Shown: positions 46,712 to 57,406 of the stretch, piece after piece
Numbering within the stretch: the stretch's first letter is position 1
Layout: each line of letters starts with the position of its first letter
Assembly: GCF_002482385.1 (NCBI RefSeq)
Contig: NZ_DLFW01000046.1
Location: forward strand, 1 to 64,000
Reading direction: 5' to 3'
Source: Dysgonomonas sp. UBA7710
GTDB taxonomy: Bacteria > Bacteroidota > Bacteroidia > Bacteroidales > Dysgonomonadaceae
Length of the DNA: 64,000 nucleotides
Translations under genes and position numbers: made by a program
Notes under the pieces: model-generated
Told to the model about the DNA's origin: nothing
The model's database searches: none
Seen by the model: only the letters and a program-made list of their open reading frames with translations

Positions 46712-49700
46712 TCATTCGTTTTTACCGTGACAGTTCTTATATTTCTTACCACTTCCACAATAGCAAGGGTCGTTTCTTCCCGGCTTTTTATCTACATGTA
46801 CGGGTGCTATCTTCGGCGCTCCCTGTGGTTGCGAAGGTCTTTGTCCTCCTCCCTGAGAAGCGTTTCCGTCTTCCATTTCATTACGTTCTGTGCGATAGCG
46901 GCTATAATCCGTCTTTTGCTCCGGGGCTGCCTGACGCACCTGTTCCGGTTCACGCACAGGTATTTGTCCGCGCATCAGTATTGTAACCGCTTTACCGTTA
47001 ACACTGTTGAGCATGGATTTGAACAAGTTGAATGATTCCAGTTTGTAGATCAATAAAGGGTCTTTCTGTTCATAGCTTGCATTCTGTACAGACTGGCGAA
47101 GTTCGTCCATTTCGCGAAGATGTTCCTTCCATTCTTCGTCTATGGTGTGCAATACGATTGCTTTTTCAAACGATTTGATAATATCCTTCGACTGGCTGTC
47201 GTATGCTTCTTTCAGATTGCATGATATATTGTAGACGCGTTTTCCGTCTGTGATAGGAATCAGTATGTTCTCGAATTTATCACCTTGTTCTTCATAGACC
47301 TGTTTGATTACCGGATTGGCTATTTCAGCCAGACGATCCATCTTATGTTTGAAGTTCTGAACAGCTCTGTCATAAATCTGATCTACCATTGCATCCGATT
47401 TCATTGTGCGGAAACTGGCTTCATCGAACGGAACTTCAATAGCAAGCAAGCGTAACAGATCTATCTTTAATCCTTCGTAGTCAAGATTGTCTGCATATTG
47501 CTCTACTATATTCACGGCAGTGTCGTAGAACATATTCACGATATCGATTCCGATACGTTCGCCCATAAGTGCATGGCGACGACGTTTGTAAATGACCTCA
47601 CGTTGTGAGTTCATCACATCATCGTATTCCAGCAAACGTTTACGGATACCGAAGTTATTTTCTTCCACTTTCTTCTGCGCGCGCTCTACTGATTTACTAA
47701 GCATGTTATGTTCAAGCATTTCGCCTTCTTTGAAGCCCATACGGTCCATCATTCCGGCAATACGTTCCGATGCGAACAGACGCATCAGGTCGTCTTCCAG
47801 CGAGATGTAGAATACGGAAGAACCCGGGTCACCCTGGCGTCCTGCACGACCACGCAACTGGCGGTCTACACGGCGCGATTCGTGCCTTTCAGTACCTATA
47901 ATAGCCAACCCTCCGGCTTCTTTTACACTAGGAGCAAGCTTGATGTCGGTACCACGACCGGCCATATTGGTGGCAATGGTAACTGCCCCCGGTTGTCCGG
48001 CTAAGGCCACAACTTCGGCTTCACGCTGGTGCAACTTGGCATTCAGTACGTTATGCTTAATCTTACGCATGGTAAGCATCTTACTCAACAACTCGGAAAT
48101 TTCCACCGAAGTAGTACCCACAAGTACAGCACGGCCTTGATTGACAAGCTCTTCTATCTCGTGTATAACAGCAGTATATTTTTCACGTTTTGTTTTATAT
48201 ATACGGTCGTTCATATCCTTACGGGCAATTGGCCTGTTCGTAGGGATTACAACCACATCGAGCTTGTAGATATTCCACAACTCGCCTGCCTCTGTTTCTG
48301 CCGTACCGGTCATACCCGAAAGTTTGTGGTACATACGGAAATAGTTCTGCAGGGTAATAGTTGCAAATGTTTGTGTGGCAGCTTCTACTTTCACACGTTC
48401 TTTCGCTTCTATTGCCTGATGCAGCCCATCAGAGTAGCGGCGGCCATCCATGATACGGCCTGTTTGCTCGTCTACAATCATTACTTTGTTGTCGATGACA
48501 ACGTATTCGTCATCTTTCTCAAACAAAGCATATGCTTTAAGTAATTGGTTCACTGTATGTACTCTCTCCGATTTGATAGAGTAACTCTGCATCAGTTCGT
48601 CTTTCTTTTCAGCTTTTTGTGCATCGGTCAACGACTGATTTTCCAAGTCGGAAAGGAGTGCGCCGATATCCGGCAATACAAAGAATAACGGGTCGTCGGA
48701 ATTACCTGTAAGCAGGTCGATTCCCTTATCTGTAAGCTCTATGCTATTATTCTTTTCATCGATAACGAAGTACAAGTCGTCAGTAACAATATGCATATTG
48801 CGCATCTGTTCTGCCATATAATGCTCTTCCGTTTTCAGCATCGACGATTTTATCCCCGGTTCACTAAGGAATTTAATAAGCGGCTTGTTTTTAGGAAGCC
48901 CCTTGAATGAGCGATATAACAATAGACTACCTTCTTCCTGTTCTTTTTTATCTTCCGAAGCCATTTTTGCTTTAGCTTCCGCAAGTAATTTAGTACAAAG
49001 GTCTCTTTGTGCTTTTACTATAATTTCTACACGCGGACGGAATTCCTCAAATAATTGTTGCTCTCCTCTAGGTATAGGTCCTGATATAATTAATGGAGTA
49101 CGTGCATCGTCAATCAATACGGAGTCAACCTCGTCCACAATTGCATAATTGTGTTTGCGTTGTACAAGGTCTGACGGATTAATCGCCATATTATCACGCA
49201 GGTAGTCGAAACCGAATTCATTGTTAGTTCCGAATGTGATGTCTGCCTGATATGCTTTGCGACGGCCTTCCGAGTTTGGTTGATGTTTATCTATACAGTC
49301 TACAGACAGTCCGTTGAACATATAGATAGGCCCCATCCATTCCGAGTCACGTTTTGCAAGGTAGTCATTCACTGTTACCACGTGCACACCGTTTCCTGTA
49401 AGGGCATTGAGGAATACAGGCAAGGTACCTACCAGCGTTTTACCTTCCCCTGTGGCCATTTCGGCAATTTTACCTTTATGCAGCACAACCCCTCCGAAGA
49501 GCTGTACATCGTAATGGATCATATCCCAGACTATTTCGTTTCCTCCGGCAGTCCAGTGATTGTAATAAATAGCCTTATCGCCGTCTATGTCAACAAAATC
49601 GTGTGTTTCAGCAAGTTCTCTGTCGAAATCGGTTGCTGTCACTACAACTTCTTCGTTTTGAGTGAAACGGCGGGCGGTTTCTTTTACTATTGAAAATACT

Positions 49701-50026
49701 TCGGGAAGTACTTTTTCGAGTACTTCTTCATATTTATCGGTAATTTCCTTTTCCAGTTTGTCCACTTCTGCCCAAACGTCTTCGCGCTGATCTATTTCCA
49801 GTGCTTCAACCCCGGCTTTCAGCTCGGCAATCTTATTTTTTTCGGTGGCTACATAGTCTTGTACCTGTTGCCTTATTTCAGCAGTTTTGGCGCGTAATTC
49901 GTCATGAGAAAGTTTTTCTATCGACGGATATATTGCCCTGATGCGGTCTACATACGGATTAATCTCTTTTAAGTCGCGTTGAGATTTGTTTCCGAATAAT
50001 GATGATAAAATATCAGCGAATCCCAT
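46712..50026 (-). CDS. secA: Preprotein translocase ATPase SecA
   Basis: A 1104-residue SecA, the motor that drives preproteins through SecYEG. DEAD motor with Walker [25 protein letters not shown] (DEVD), the second motor NMAGRGTDI and [12 protein letters not shown], and a C-terminal zinc finger [19 protein letters not shown] that binds SecB or ribosomes. Its length exceeds E. coli SecA (901) through insertions typical of Bacteroidetes SecA. An AT-rich repeat-like gap with a small palindrome (50082-50101) lies in front of it. Monocistronic by appearance. Confidence 0.97.
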   Translation of the reverse strand: MGFADILSSLFGNKSQRDLKEINPYVDRIRAIYPSIEKLSHDELRAKTAEIRQQVQDYVATEKNKIAELKAGVEALEIDQREDVWAEVDKLEKEITDKYEEVLEKVLPEVFSIVKETARRFTQNEEVVVTATDFDRELAETHDFVDIDGDKAIYYNHWTAGGNEIVWDMIHYDVQLFGGVVLHKGKIAEMATGEGKTLVGTLPVFLNALTGNGVHVVTVNDYLAKRDSEWMGPIYMFNGLSVDCIDKHQPNSEGRRKAYQADITFGTNNEFGFDYLRDNMAINPSDLVQRKHNYAIVDEVDSVLIDDARTPLIISGPIPRGEQQLFEEFRPRVEIIVKAQRDLCTKLLAEAKAKMASEDKKEQEEGSLLLYRSFKGLPKNKPLIKFLSEPGIKSSMLKTEEHYMAEQMRNMHIVTDDLYFVIDEKNNSIELTDKGIDLLTGNSDDPLFFVLPDIGALLSDLENQSLTDAQKAEKKDELMQSYSIKSERVHTVNQLLKAYALFEKDDEYVVIDNKVMIVDEQTGRIMDGRRYSDGLHQAIEAKERVKVEAATQTFATITLQNYFRMYHKLSGMTGTAETEAGELWNIYKLDVVVIPTNRPIARKDMNDRIYKTKREKYTAVIHEIEELVNQGRAVLVGTTSVEISELLSKMLTMRKIKHNVLNAKLHQREAEVVALAGQPGAVTIATNMAGRGTDIKLAPSVKEAGGLAIIGTERHESRRVDRQLRGRAGRQGDPGSSVFYISLEDDLMRLFASERIAGMMDRMGFKEGEMLEHNMLSKSVERAQKKVEENNFGIRKRLLEYDDVMNSQREVIYKRRRHALMGERIGIDIVNMFYDTAVNIVEQYADNLDYEGLKIDLLRLLAIEVPFDEASFRTMKSDAMVDQIYDRAVQNFKHKMDRLAEIANPVIKQVYEEQGDKFENILIPITDGKRVYNISCNLKEAYDSQSKDIIKSFEKAIVLHTIDEEWKEHLREMDELRQSVQNASYEQKDPLLIYKLESFNLFKSMLNSVNGKAVTILMRGQIPVREPEQVRQAAPEQKTDYSRYRTERNEMEDGNASQGGGQRPSQPQGAPKIAPVHVDKKPGRNDPCYCGSGKKYKNCHGKNE

Positions 50027-50040
50027 ATAACTGTTTTATT

Positions 50041-50160
50041 TATTTCAAGATTTAAATATTTAAATATTAAAAAATTTCAAGATTGACCACTCAGGTCAAT
50101 TTTCTATTCAAGTTTCAGGATTGTAAATTTTGAAATTTTGAAACCTGAAATTTTGAAATT
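50041..50160. repeat. TTTCAAGA/GAAATTTTG low-complexity intergenic repeat
   Basis: Repeated TTTCAAGATT and AATTTTGAAA units with a central palindrome ATTGACC-ACTCA-GGTCAAT (50082-50100). Resembles the shorter array at 9091-9117. The palindrome may terminate the gene that ends at 50168. Confidence 0.5.
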
Positions 50161-50167
50161 ATATATA

Positions 50168-51757
50168 TCAGAGTAATTCTGACAGAGCTTCTTCCCGTGC
50201 CGCATTCGGTGAGCGTATGCGCATGATGTAGGACACTGTAGGGGCTATTTCAGTAGCTTTTATAGTTCTTTTTATTCTTTCGGCCTTTATATTATTACCA
50301 AAGAATATAACAGGACAGACAACCGCATTATTTCGTATCTGCTTTTCTTTGAAAGAAGCATCCTGTTCATTTACAACTTTATACCCCGGTTGTAACTCGA
50401 TAAAGAGGTCACCCGAAGTTTCTTTTGTATAACCGTTTTTATAATACTCCATTACAGGATTCCATTGCCCGTGCTGTATCTGGTAAGAGGTATACACCTC
50501 TTGTACCCCTGTGAATTCGGAAACGAATTCGGCAGCTTTATCCTGTATTTCCTGTAATGATATTTGTTTTTGCTTTATTAATTCCCTATTGAGATATACC
50601 TGTCCGTTGTAGATTTTATTCACCCACTTGTTGTCCCTGCCATAAATAGCCATCAGGTACATGTTCAACAATGCTTCGCAACGATTGATATAGAATTTAT
50701 TTTCAGGGATGTTTTGTCCGTCCGAATAGCTGACATCATTCGAATTATAATATCCTGTAGACGAGACAAATATTAATGTATTTTTCAGTCCCACGGTTCT
50801 CTCTACTTCATCCAGGATTTTTTCTATTTCACGATCGAGGCGGACATATACATCCTGAATTTCGTATGAATAGTCAGACCTTACGTTAGGGTAATTCCCT
50901 GCATAGAATGTGAGCGACAAAAAATCCGGGCTTGTACGCTTTCCTAATTCCGCTTTGGAGAGCACTGTCAGAGCCGTGGTTGTCACATTCTGATTTACAA
51001 TGGGTGTCTGTTTTGCCAGTAAGTATGTCGCTTTGTCAGTACCCGTATGATGTGTAAAAGAAGCTTTGTTTTCCACATAAGGAAAAGCCTTATAATCACT
51101 GATGCTCAAAAGCGGAGTCCATCGCATATCCCATGCCTGAACTGAAAAACCGGAATTGCCCCGGTTATCCTGATCTACTGTCCAATAGAAGTTTTTATAA
51201 TAGGTGCTGGATGCCCATTTTCCGGTATAGTCATCGACCCAGTATGCGGCATTGCCTCTCAATCCGGCAGTAATTAAAGCCTGAGATATCTGCGGCGCAA
51301 ACGAATATACATCGGAAGTTCCCTTGGTCGCAAGCTTCAATTCATCGGTGATAGTCGAGGATTTGAGAGCTAAGGGAGAAACCTTATCATCTGTATAGTT
51401 GCCTAAATAGGCAGGGTCTGAAAATGTGAAGACTTCCTGCTCTTTAGCTGCCAGATACTTTTTGTTGCCTACAATACCATGATAAAATGGCGTAGCACCC
51501 GTGTAGATTGTGGCTATAGCAGAAGCATCATCGAGATATGGAAAGTCGAATTTTATATTTTGGTAAACCAAACCTTCGTTCAACAGGCGCTTGAATCCTC
51601 TTTCAGAGAAATTGTTTCGGAAAAGTTCAAGATAATCCCCCCTTAACTGGTCGATAGTAATGCCTATTACCAATTTTGGAGTCTCACGCACAGAACTTTG
51701 TGCCTGAATGGATGTAATAGTCAGTACTGCTACTAATGAGGTTATTATTCTTATCAT
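50168..51757 (-). CDS. Alkaline-phosphatase-fold protein with degenerate active site
   Basis: A 529-residue exported protein (signal peptide ending IQAQ) of the type I phosphodiesterase/PafA branch of the alkaline phosphatase superfamily. The fold marks are present: GITIDQLRGDYL with the first metal Asp, and ATIYTGATPFYHGIVGN. Most catalytic positions are not recognisable. The nucleophile Thr region reads DDASAIA. The usual D-x-x-x-H after the LSLTF strand reads YAGNYPNVR. The DHG motif is replaced by SSTGYY, and no late HG motif precedes PVIFFG. It overlaps the Lnb-like gene by 4 bp (ATGA). A structural or binding role is more likely than hydrolysis; this is inference. Confidence 0.8.
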   Translation of the reverse strand: MIRIITSLVAVLTITSIQAQSSVRETPKLVIGITIDQLRGDYLELFRNNFSERGFKRLLNEGLVYQNIKFDFPYLDDASAIATIYTGATPFYHGIVGNKKYLAAKEQEVFTFSDPAYLGNYTDDKVSPLALKSSTITDELKLATKGTSDVYSFAPQISQALITAGLRGNAAYWVDDYTGKWASSTYYKNFYWTVDQDNRGNSGFSVQAWDMRWTPLLSISDYKAFPYVENKASFTHHTGTDKATYLLAKQTPIVNQNVTTTALTVLSKAELGKRTSPDFLSLTFYAGNYPNVRSDYSYEIQDVYVRLDREIEKILDEVERTVGLKNTLIFVSSTGYYNSNDVSYSDGQNIPENKFYINRCEALLNMYLMAIYGRDNKWVNKIYNGQVYLNRELIKQKQISLQEIQDKAAEFVSEFTGVQEVYTSYQIQHGQWNPVMEYYKNGYTKETSGDLFIELQPGYKVVNEQDASFKEKQIRNNAVVCPVIFFGNNIKAERIKRTIKATEIAPTVSYIMRIRSPNAAREEALSELL

Positions 51758-52977
51758 TTTGCTCTAGGTAAGCTGTAATCAGCTTTTTTCTTAAACTTTT
51801 TTTGTTGCAATATATTCATAAACGATCTTAGCCCGATGGACAAAATGAACGGAATGAATGTCATTTCTAATTGTTGTGGAATCAAATTCCATGCCAAAAG
51901 AAACGCTAAAAGCGCCACAAAGTTAATAAAATGATAATAATAAATACACTTTGACAGTGATTTTACAAAGAATAGCAGAGCCACAATGAGTTGCAGCGGA
52001 TTCAGCCATATGATATTCCAGTTTGGATTGGTACAAGGGTGTACCGAAAAGAACATAAGAAAGAAAATAATACATCCTGCTATTCCCGCAATCAGAAATA
52101 GGATTGTATCGAATGCCTTTCCTAGTCCTTTCATTTGCTTTTTATATACCAGATACGAAATAAGGATGCTGATAATCAGTAATATGATGCCGGCATACAG
52201 AGGTGTAACCGGAAAATCTTTTTCGAAAGGTTTTGCTTCCAGCAGAGTGGTTGTGGACAATAAAATATTTCTTGGGATACTGTCGCCTGTTACAGTCGCT
52301 CCTTCATAAGCATTCATCAGATAACGGGGCAGGAAATCCTTTTGCCGGTCTGTTATCACCTTGTCTGCATCCGCACCTATTACCAGATTTATTCCGAAGC
52401 GAAACCACAGCCTGCTGTTGGTACATTCTATTACTAAATCACGATATGTCTGCTCTCTATTCGTAGGTGTATATTCTATTTTTCCATTGATATATTTTTC
52501 GAAGATGTCTCTGGGACGCGTGGAACAGTTGTCGTAAAAGTAGTTATAACGGTATTCCCTGTTTTCGGGTAAACAGTTGACTAGTAATGCATCGAATATG
52601 TCCTGTTTTTCCTTTTGAGTAAGGTTAAATACTTGTTCTATTATGCCTACACCTCTTTCTTTATACTCCTGATAATACGCATTGTATGGTATCGGAGCAA
52701 CCATATAATCGGTTTCCCCCTTCATAAAGAGAAATATAAAATTGGATTTGGACATATTGAATAAGCCAAAGTTAAAAGCATAATCAATGTTTTGCGCCGG
52801 GTCGCTTACACGCATTGATGTATGTCCAAAAAGGGAATAAACAGCTTCATCCCAGGGCGCATTGGTCAACAGGCTGACTTTAGCCGAGTCGCTCAATACA
52901 ATTCGCTGCATTTCCTGAGCCTTTGTTTGGGCTGTAATCCCAATAATTATTGTAAGTAATAAAATGAGTTTTCGCAT
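51754..52977 (-). CDS. DUF4105/Lnb-domain membrane protein (putative lipoprotein N-acyltransferase)
   Basis: A 407-residue protein: signal peptide (about 1-20), a periplasmic DUF4105 domain (about 30-250) with the conserved SLFGHTSMR and NYFYDNCSTRPRDI motifs (probable catalytic His and Cys), then about five transmembrane helices (from residue 255) and a basic tail. Proteins with this domain are now annotated Lnb, reported to N-acylate lipoproteins in Bacteroides; assignment here rests on the domain alone. It is translationally coupled to the degenerate phosphatase-fold gene. A -7-like CAAAGATA (minus TATCTTTG, 52996-53003) lies just upstream. Confidence 0.8.
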   Translation of the reverse strand: MRKLILLLTIIIGITAQTKAQEMQRIVLSDSAKVSLLTNAPWDEAVYSLFGHTSMRVSDPAQNIDYAFNFGLFNMSKSNFIFLFMKGETDYMVAPIPYNAYYQEYKERGVGIIEQVFNLTQKEKQDIFDALLVNCLPENREYRYNYFYDNCSTRPRDIFEKYINGKIEYTPTNREQTYRDLVIECTNSRLWFRFGINLVIGADADKVITDRQKDFLPRYLMNAYEGATVTGDSIPRNILLSTTTLLEAKPFEKDFPVTPLYAGIILLIISILISYLVYKKQMKGLGKAFDTILFLIAGIAGCIIFFLMFFSVHPCTNPNWNIIWLNPLQLIVALLFFVKSLSKCIYYYHFINFVALLAFLLAWNLIPQQLEMTFIPFILSIGLRSFMNILQQKKFKKKADYSLPRAK

Positions 52978-53121
52978 TACTAAAAAATTTCATTGCAAAG
53001 ATAAGATATATGGTGAAAAATATATCGGAATAGATGATTCATTCGTATATAATGTTGTGAATTTTACTTAAAAAGCAACACTAAAGATTTCCAACAGGAA
53101 GTTTGAATTGTTATTATTGTT

Positions 53122-53129
53122 TATTTTTG
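53122..53129 (+). promoter_or_regulatory. -7 element before the nitroreductase-like gene
   Basis: TATTTTTG with TTTG 16 nt upstream; would give a leader of about 115 nt that includes the GGTC hairpin. Confidence 0.4.
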
Positions 53130-53210
53130 TACATATTGAGTGCAGGTAAGATTTGATGTGTATAATCAAAATCATAACTTACTCTTGCTTTTTACTTATC
53201 AAAATGGTTA

Positions 53211-53237
53211 ACAGGTCTGCGACCTTTAAAATTTAAA
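53211..53237 (+). promoter_or_regulatory. AGGTC-TGC-GACCT 5'-leader hairpin, copy 3
   Basis: AACAGGTCTGCGACCT then TTAAAATTTAAAAG, ending 24 nt (hairpin) before the ATG at 53250. Same hairpin and A/T block as upstream of the ABC ATPase gene (2999-3021). Confidence 0.55.
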
Positions 53238-53249
53238 AGTGCTTTAATT

Positions 53250-53849
53250 ATGAAAAGAGGATTATTTGTTATTGCTTTATTGTGTCTGGTTAGCTATATA
53301 TCGGCTCAGGATATAGAGTTGGTTCCGCCTACAAAAACAGGAGGAAAACCATTAATGGAAGCGTTAAACGATCGGCAATCGCATCGTAACTTTGAATATA
53401 AAGACTTGCCGGCACAGACTTTGTCCGATTTATTGTGGGCAGCATATGGTTTCAACAGAGAAGACAAACGGACTGTGCCTTCTTCCCAGAACAAACAGGA
53501 AGTAGATGTATATGTGATGCTTAGCAGTGGTATCTATTTTTACGACGCTAAAGCAAACAAATTGGTATTGAAAGAAAAAGGTGATTTCAGAGCTGCTTTA
53601 GGACAACCGAATATTTCTGAGAATGCCTCACTTTCTTTGATTTACGTTATCAATCTGGATAAAAACAGCCGCGATGCGGGGCTGATGGACGCAGGCTTCT
53701 CCATTCAGAATGTATATCTTTACTGTGCTTCAGCCGGATTAGGTTCTGTTGCCCGTGGTTCATTCAAGAGACCGGATGTGCATAATGCATTGAAGCTGAC
53801 AGATAAACAGGAGGTCGCTCTAGTGCAGGCTGTGGGATTTATTAAGTAA
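53250..53849 (+). CDS. Exported nitroreductase-like (SagB/ThcOx-type) protein
   Basis: A 199-residue protein with a signal peptide (about 1-19, SYISAQ) and a nitroreductase fold: MEALNDRQSHRNFEYKDLP (FMN-binding Arg/Ser), LLWAAYGFNR, PSSQNKQEVDVYV and the late SAGLGSVARGSF. Members of this branch often catalyse FMN-dependent oxidations; an exported one is unusual, since FMN must be supplied outside or the folded protein moved. No Tat twin-arginine motif is seen. It has the GGTC hairpin in its leader and ends in a terminator. Confidence 0.82.
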   Translation: MKRGLFVIALLCLVSYISAQDIELVPPTKTGGKPLMEALNDRQSHRNFEYKDLPAQTLSDLLWAAYGFNREDKRTVPSSQNKQEVDVYVMLSSGIYFYDAKANKLVLKEKGDFRAALGQPNISENASLSLIYVINLDKNSRDAGLMDAGFSIQNVYLYCASAGLGSVARGSFKRPDVHNALKLTDKQEVALVQAVGFIK

Positions 53850-53867
53850 AACTTGCTGTATAAGGAT

Positions 53868-53908
53868 AATTAAAAAGGCTATGAATTTTTCTCATAGCCT
53901 TTTTAATT
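53868..53908. terminator. Bidirectional terminator
   Basis: AATTAAAAAGGCTATGA and its exact complement form a 17-bp stem around ATTTTTC between convergent genes. Confidence 0.93.
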
Positions 53909-53925
53909 ATGTAAATCTGATAGTT

Positions 53926-54837
53926 CTATATTTCCAATGCACCGACTAAATCCCGGATTGAACTGATATTGTTTTTATCCAGATATTCTTTTATACCGTC
54001 CACAACTTTTACTGAAATCGTAGGATCGATAAAGTTATGTGTACCTATCTGTATTGCTGATGAACCGGCCAGAATGAACTCAATGGCATCCTGCCAGCAC
54101 GAAATACCGCCCATACCAATAACCGGAATTTTCACGGCATTATATGTTTGCCATACCATTCGCAGGGCAACAGGCTTTACACATGGGCCGGAAAGGCCTC
54201 CTGTTACGGTAGATAGTACCGGACGTCTTTTGTTTATATCGATAGCCATTCCCAATAATGTATTTATCAGAGAAACAGAATCAGCTCCTTCGGCTTCCAC
54301 GGCACGGGCTATTTCGGTGACATCAGTTACATTGGGGGATAATTTTACGATCAGTGTCTTGTCCCATACTTCGCGTACGGCTCTTGTGACGTCGGCAGCC
54401 GAATCGGCACATACCCCGAAAGCCATACCGCCTTCCTTTACATTCGGACAGGAAATGTTCAGCTCAATAGCCGGAATCTTATCCAAACCGAGTAGTTTTT
54501 CGGTACATTCTACGTAATCTTCGATGGTGGAGCCCGATACATTGACTATTACATTTGTATCGAAGTCTTTTATCTCGGGATAGATGTTCGAAACAAAGTA
54601 GTCGACACCCTTATTTTGCAGTCCCACAGCGTTTAACATGCCTGAAGGTGTCTCCGCCATACGAGGATAATCATTCCCCTGACGATTCCGAATAGTGGTT
54701 CCTTTTACAAAAATACCACCTATTCGCGATAGGTCAATGAAGTCCAAATACTCTTTTCCATAGCCAAAAGTACCCGATGCGGTCATAACCGGGTTCTTCA
54801 AATGTAGTTTACCTATGTTTACAGCTAGTTTATCCAT
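53926..54837 (-). CDS. pyrD: Dihydroorotate dehydrogenase, catalytic subunit (type 1B)
   Basis: A 303-residue class 1B enzyme oxidising dihydroorotate to orotate in pyrimidine synthesis. FMN-barrel motifs: [20 protein letters not shown], the catalytic Cys loop [21 protein letters not shown], and [26 protein letters not shown]. Length is typical. The class 1B form needs PyrK, encoded just upstream and overlapping by 13 bp, to pass electrons to NAD+. Confidence 0.96.
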   Translation of the reverse strand: MDKLAVNIGKLHLKNPVMTASGTFGYGKEYLDFIDLSRIGGIFVKGTTIRNRQGNDYPRMAETPSGMLNAVGLQNKGVDYFVSNIYPEIKDFDTNVIVNVSGSTIEDYVECTEKLLGLDKIPAIELNISCPNVKEGGMAFGVCADSAADVTRAVREVWDKTLIVKLSPNVTDVTEIARAVEAEGADSVSLINTLLGMAIDINKRRPVLSTVTGGLSGPCVKPVALRMVWQTYNAVKIPVIGMGGISCWQDAIEFILAGSSAIQIGTHNFIDPTISVKVVDGIKEYLDKNNISSIRDLVGALEI

Positions 54838-55607
54838 GTCAACTTTTCTATATTAAATACGGGACCATCTGTGCAGACACATATATTCCCTTCGCTGGTC
54901 TTTTCCACACAACACAAACATACGCCAAACCCGCATGCCATCATGTTTTCGAGAGATGCTTCGCAGTTAATTCTATGTTCGTTTGCATACCTTGCCACAG
55001 CCACCATCATAGGCTTTGGCCCGCAGGTGTAAATGGACGAAAAACGGGTGTTTTTTAACACTGAATGGTTGGTAACATATCCCTTTTCTCCATAGCTGCC
55101 ATCTTCAGTCGTGCAAAACACTTCTCCATAGCGGGCAAAGTCATCTAATTGGAGTAAATCATTCTTCGATCTTGCTCCTAAGAGAAATCTAGGGCTAAAT
55201 CCTTTTTCTTTCAGGCATGCACCGAGATAGAGCATAGGGGCTGTTCCTACACCACCGCCGATAAGCAGTAATTCCTGCCCCTCTTTTTCGGTAGGGATAG
55301 AGAATGAATTACCCAGAGGAAGCAGAAGATTCACTATATCACCTTTCTTATATTCGCACATTTTACGTGTTCCGTCACCAATTGCCTGTACAAGCAGCCA
55401 CAACTCATTTTTTGCTTTGTCCAAAAAGTTTACGGAAATAGGCCGGCGCAGATAGGTGGATGGAGAACCATCTACTCTTACTTCAACAAATTGTCCGGGA
55501 AACATTTCCGGTAAAGGGGAATGGTCTGTGGTGGTAAGTTTTATGAGGCAATAACTTTGGTTTAGTTGGTTGTTTTCGGTAACAACTAAATCCAGCATTT
55601 TTTTCAT
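54825..55607 (-). CDS. pyrK: Dihydroorotate dehydrogenase electron transfer subunit
   Basis: A 260-residue PyrK: an FAD-binding barrel ([13 protein letters not shown]), an NAD-binding domain ([15 protein letters not shown]), and the C-terminal [2Fe-2S] site with four Cys (CGFGVCLCC and CVCTDGP). It carries electrons from PyrD FMN to NAD+. It overlaps pyrD by 13 bp, in the usual K-D order. A promoter match lies at 55653-55683. The start is the first Met (MKKMLD); Met4 is possible. Confidence 0.95.
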   Translation of the reverse strand: MKKMLDLVVTENNQLNQSYCLIKLTTTDHSPLPEMFPGQFVEVRVDGSPSTYLRRPISVNFLDKAKNELWLLVQAIGDGTRKMCEYKKGDIVNLLLPLGNSFSIPTEKEGQELLLIGGGVGTAPMLYLGACLKEKGFSPRFLLGARSKNDLLQLDDFARYGEVFCTTEDGSYGEKGYVTNHSVLKNTRFSSIYTCGPKPMMVAVARYANEHRINCEASLENMMACGFGVCLCCVEKTSEGNICVCTDGPVFNIEKLTWIN

Positions 55608-55968
55608 TTACCTTAGTTTTTTTAGAGATAAATATCTGATTCTATTCGGGTACAAAGTTAGTAAAGTTTGGGCGTACTAGAAAATTGCCGGGGCAGAATA
55701 ATTTTATGATTTTTTTTTGTATCTTTATGATATCATTTACGACCTGAAACGATAGTATAACTATGGCTTTAAGTTTCAAAAACACATCATTCAGCCCCAT
55801 ATTCCTTAACATTAAGGATAGAGACCATTTTACGTTATAAATTTCCTGTTTCATTTATCTATTTATCATTTTCTGAAACATGCCGGTGTTTTAGTCAATG
55901 AGTTATATATACAACTGTATATACATTCTTCAATTCATAATTTATAACTTAAAATTCATAACCCATAT
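55608..55968. other. 361-bp intergenic region between pyrK and tnaA
   Basis: Divergent promoter region. A 70-codon minus-strand frame (55642-55854) crosses the pyrK promoter and has no recognisable family, so I do not call it. No consensus promoter for tnaA was found, and no TnaC-like leader peptide with a Trp codon was recognised. Confidence 0.5.
55653..55683 (-). promoter_or_regulatory. pyrKD promoter
   Basis: Minus strand TTTC-N19-TAACTTTG, the same two boxes as the purM promoter with exact spacing. Confidence 0.65.
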
Positions 55969-57345
55969 ATGGAACTACCATTTGCAGAATCATGGAAAAT
56001 CAAGATGATTGAGCCGATTCGAAAAAGTACGAGAGAAGAACGTGAACAATGGCTTAAAGAAGCCGGATACAATATGTTTCAGCTAAAAGCCGAACAGGTC
56101 TATATAGACCTTATTACCGATTCGGGTACAGGAGCCATGAGCGACCGCCAATGGGCCGGCATGATGCTCGGGGATGAGAGTTATGCCGGAGCAACGTCTT
56201 ATTACAATATGAAGGATATGGTGACCCGGATCACAGGCTTTGAATATGTATTGCCGGCTCATCAGGGACGTGCTGCCGAGAACGTGTTATTCTCTTGCCT
56301 GGTAAAAGAAGGCGATGTGTGTCCGGGTAATTCCCATTTCGATACCACAAAAGGGCATATAGAGTCCCGGAAAGCCGTTGCACTCGATTGTACAATCGAT
56401 GAAGCAAAGGACACACAGCTCGAAATCCCGTTTAAAGGGAATGTGGATGTGAAGAAGCTGGAAGATGCCCTGATTAAATATGGCGACCGCATTCCGTTTA
56501 TTATCGTTACCATAACAAATAATACGGCAGGCGGGCAACCTGTATCTATGCAGAATCTCAAGGAAGTACGCGCTTTGGCTGATAAGTATGGCAAAAAAGT
56601 GTTGTTCGACTCGGCTCGTTTTGCTGAGAATGCCTATTTTATAAAGATGCGTGAAGATGGATATAAGGATAAGTCAATCAAAGAGATATGTATAGAAATG
56701 TTTACGAATGCCGACGCAATGACAATGAGCGCCAAGAAAGACGCAATTGTAAATATGGGTGGATTTATTGCTACCCGACTGAAATCGTGGTATGATATGG
56801 CCAAGGTAAAAGGAATCGTTTATGAGGGCTTTATTACTTATGGCGGTATGAATGGGCGTGATATGAATGCACTGGCTATAGGCCTTGACGAAAACACCGA
56901 ATTCGACAATCTGGAGAGCCGTATCAAACAGGTAGAATATCTGGGTAAGAAACTCGACGAGTACGGGATACCATATCAGCGTCCTGCAGGGGGGCATGCG
57001 ATATTCGTAGATGCCACCAAGATACTGACTCATGTGCCTAAGGAGCAGTTTCCGGCTCAGACTCTGACTGTGGAACTATATCTGGAAGCAGGTATACGCG
57101 GATGCGAGATAGGATATATACTGGCTGACCATGATCCTGTAACGCGTGAAAACCGTTTCGATGGGTTGGACTTATTGCGGCTGGCTATTCCGAGGCGTGT
57201 ATATACCGACAACCATATGAATGTGGTAGCAGCCGCATTGAAAAATATATTCGACAGAAGGGAGAATATAACTAAAGGTTTGGCTATTACATGGGAAGCC
57301 GAACTTCTCAGGCATTTTACAGTGGAACTGAAAAGAATCGGATAA
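55969..57345 (+). CDS. tnaA: Tryptophanase (tryptophan indole-lyase)
   Basis: A 458-residue PLP enzyme splitting tryptophan to indole, pyruvate and ammonia. PLP Lys lies in MTMSAKKDAIVNMGG. It is tryptophanase and not tyrosine phenol-lyase, because positions that differ between the two follow the tryptophanase pattern. HFDTTKGH has Asp where phenol-lyase has Thr. AGIRGCEIG has Ile where phenol-lyase has the phenol-binding Arg, and DSARFAENAYF matches TnaA. Length is typical. Monocistronic with a terminator behind it; no tryptophan permease is adjacent. Confidence 0.95.
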   Translation: MELPFAESWKIKMIEPIRKSTREEREQWLKEAGYNMFQLKAEQVYIDLITDSGTGAMSDRQWAGMMLGDESYAGATSYYNMKDMVTRITGFEYVLPAHQGRAAENVLFSCLVKEGDVCPGNSHFDTTKGHIESRKAVALDCTIDEAKDTQLEIPFKGNVDVKKLEDALIKYGDRIPFIIVTITNNTAGGQPVSMQNLKEVRALADKYGKKVLFDSARFAENAYFIKMREDGYKDKSIKEICIEMFTNADAMTMSAKKDAIVNMGGFIATRLKSWYDMAKVKGIVYEGFITYGGMNGRDMNALAIGLDENTEFDNLESRIKQVEYLGKKLDEYGIPYQRPAGGHAIFVDATKILTHVPKEQFPAQTLTVELYLEAGIRGCEIGYILADHDPVTRENRFDGLDLLRLAIPRRVYTDNHMNVVAAALKNIFDRRENITKGLAITWEAELLRHFTVELKRIG

Positions 57346-57373
57346 AGATTATATTTTTATCAAACTCATTCAT

Positions 57374-57406
57374 TAAGGGCGAAAGGTTTTTCGTCCTTAT
57401 TTTTTA
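57374..57406 (+). terminator. Terminator of tnaA
   Basis: TAAGGGCGAAA pairs with TTTCGTCCTTA (one mismatch), then ATTTTTTATT. Confidence 0.75.

Noticed and set aside
47592..48544. Several long antisense frames inside secA, gyrA and the PEPCK-like gene
   Set aside because: Shadow frames of strongly supported genes, with no domains or start signals.
55642..55854. 70-codon minus-strand frame upstream of pyrK
   Set aside because: It overlaps the pyrKD promoter and has no recognisable domain. A decayed gene fragment cannot be excluded but is not supported.
55860..55968. Search for a TnaC-like leader peptide or attenuator before tnaA
   Set aside because: No short frame with a Trp codon and no attenuator hairpin was recognisable.
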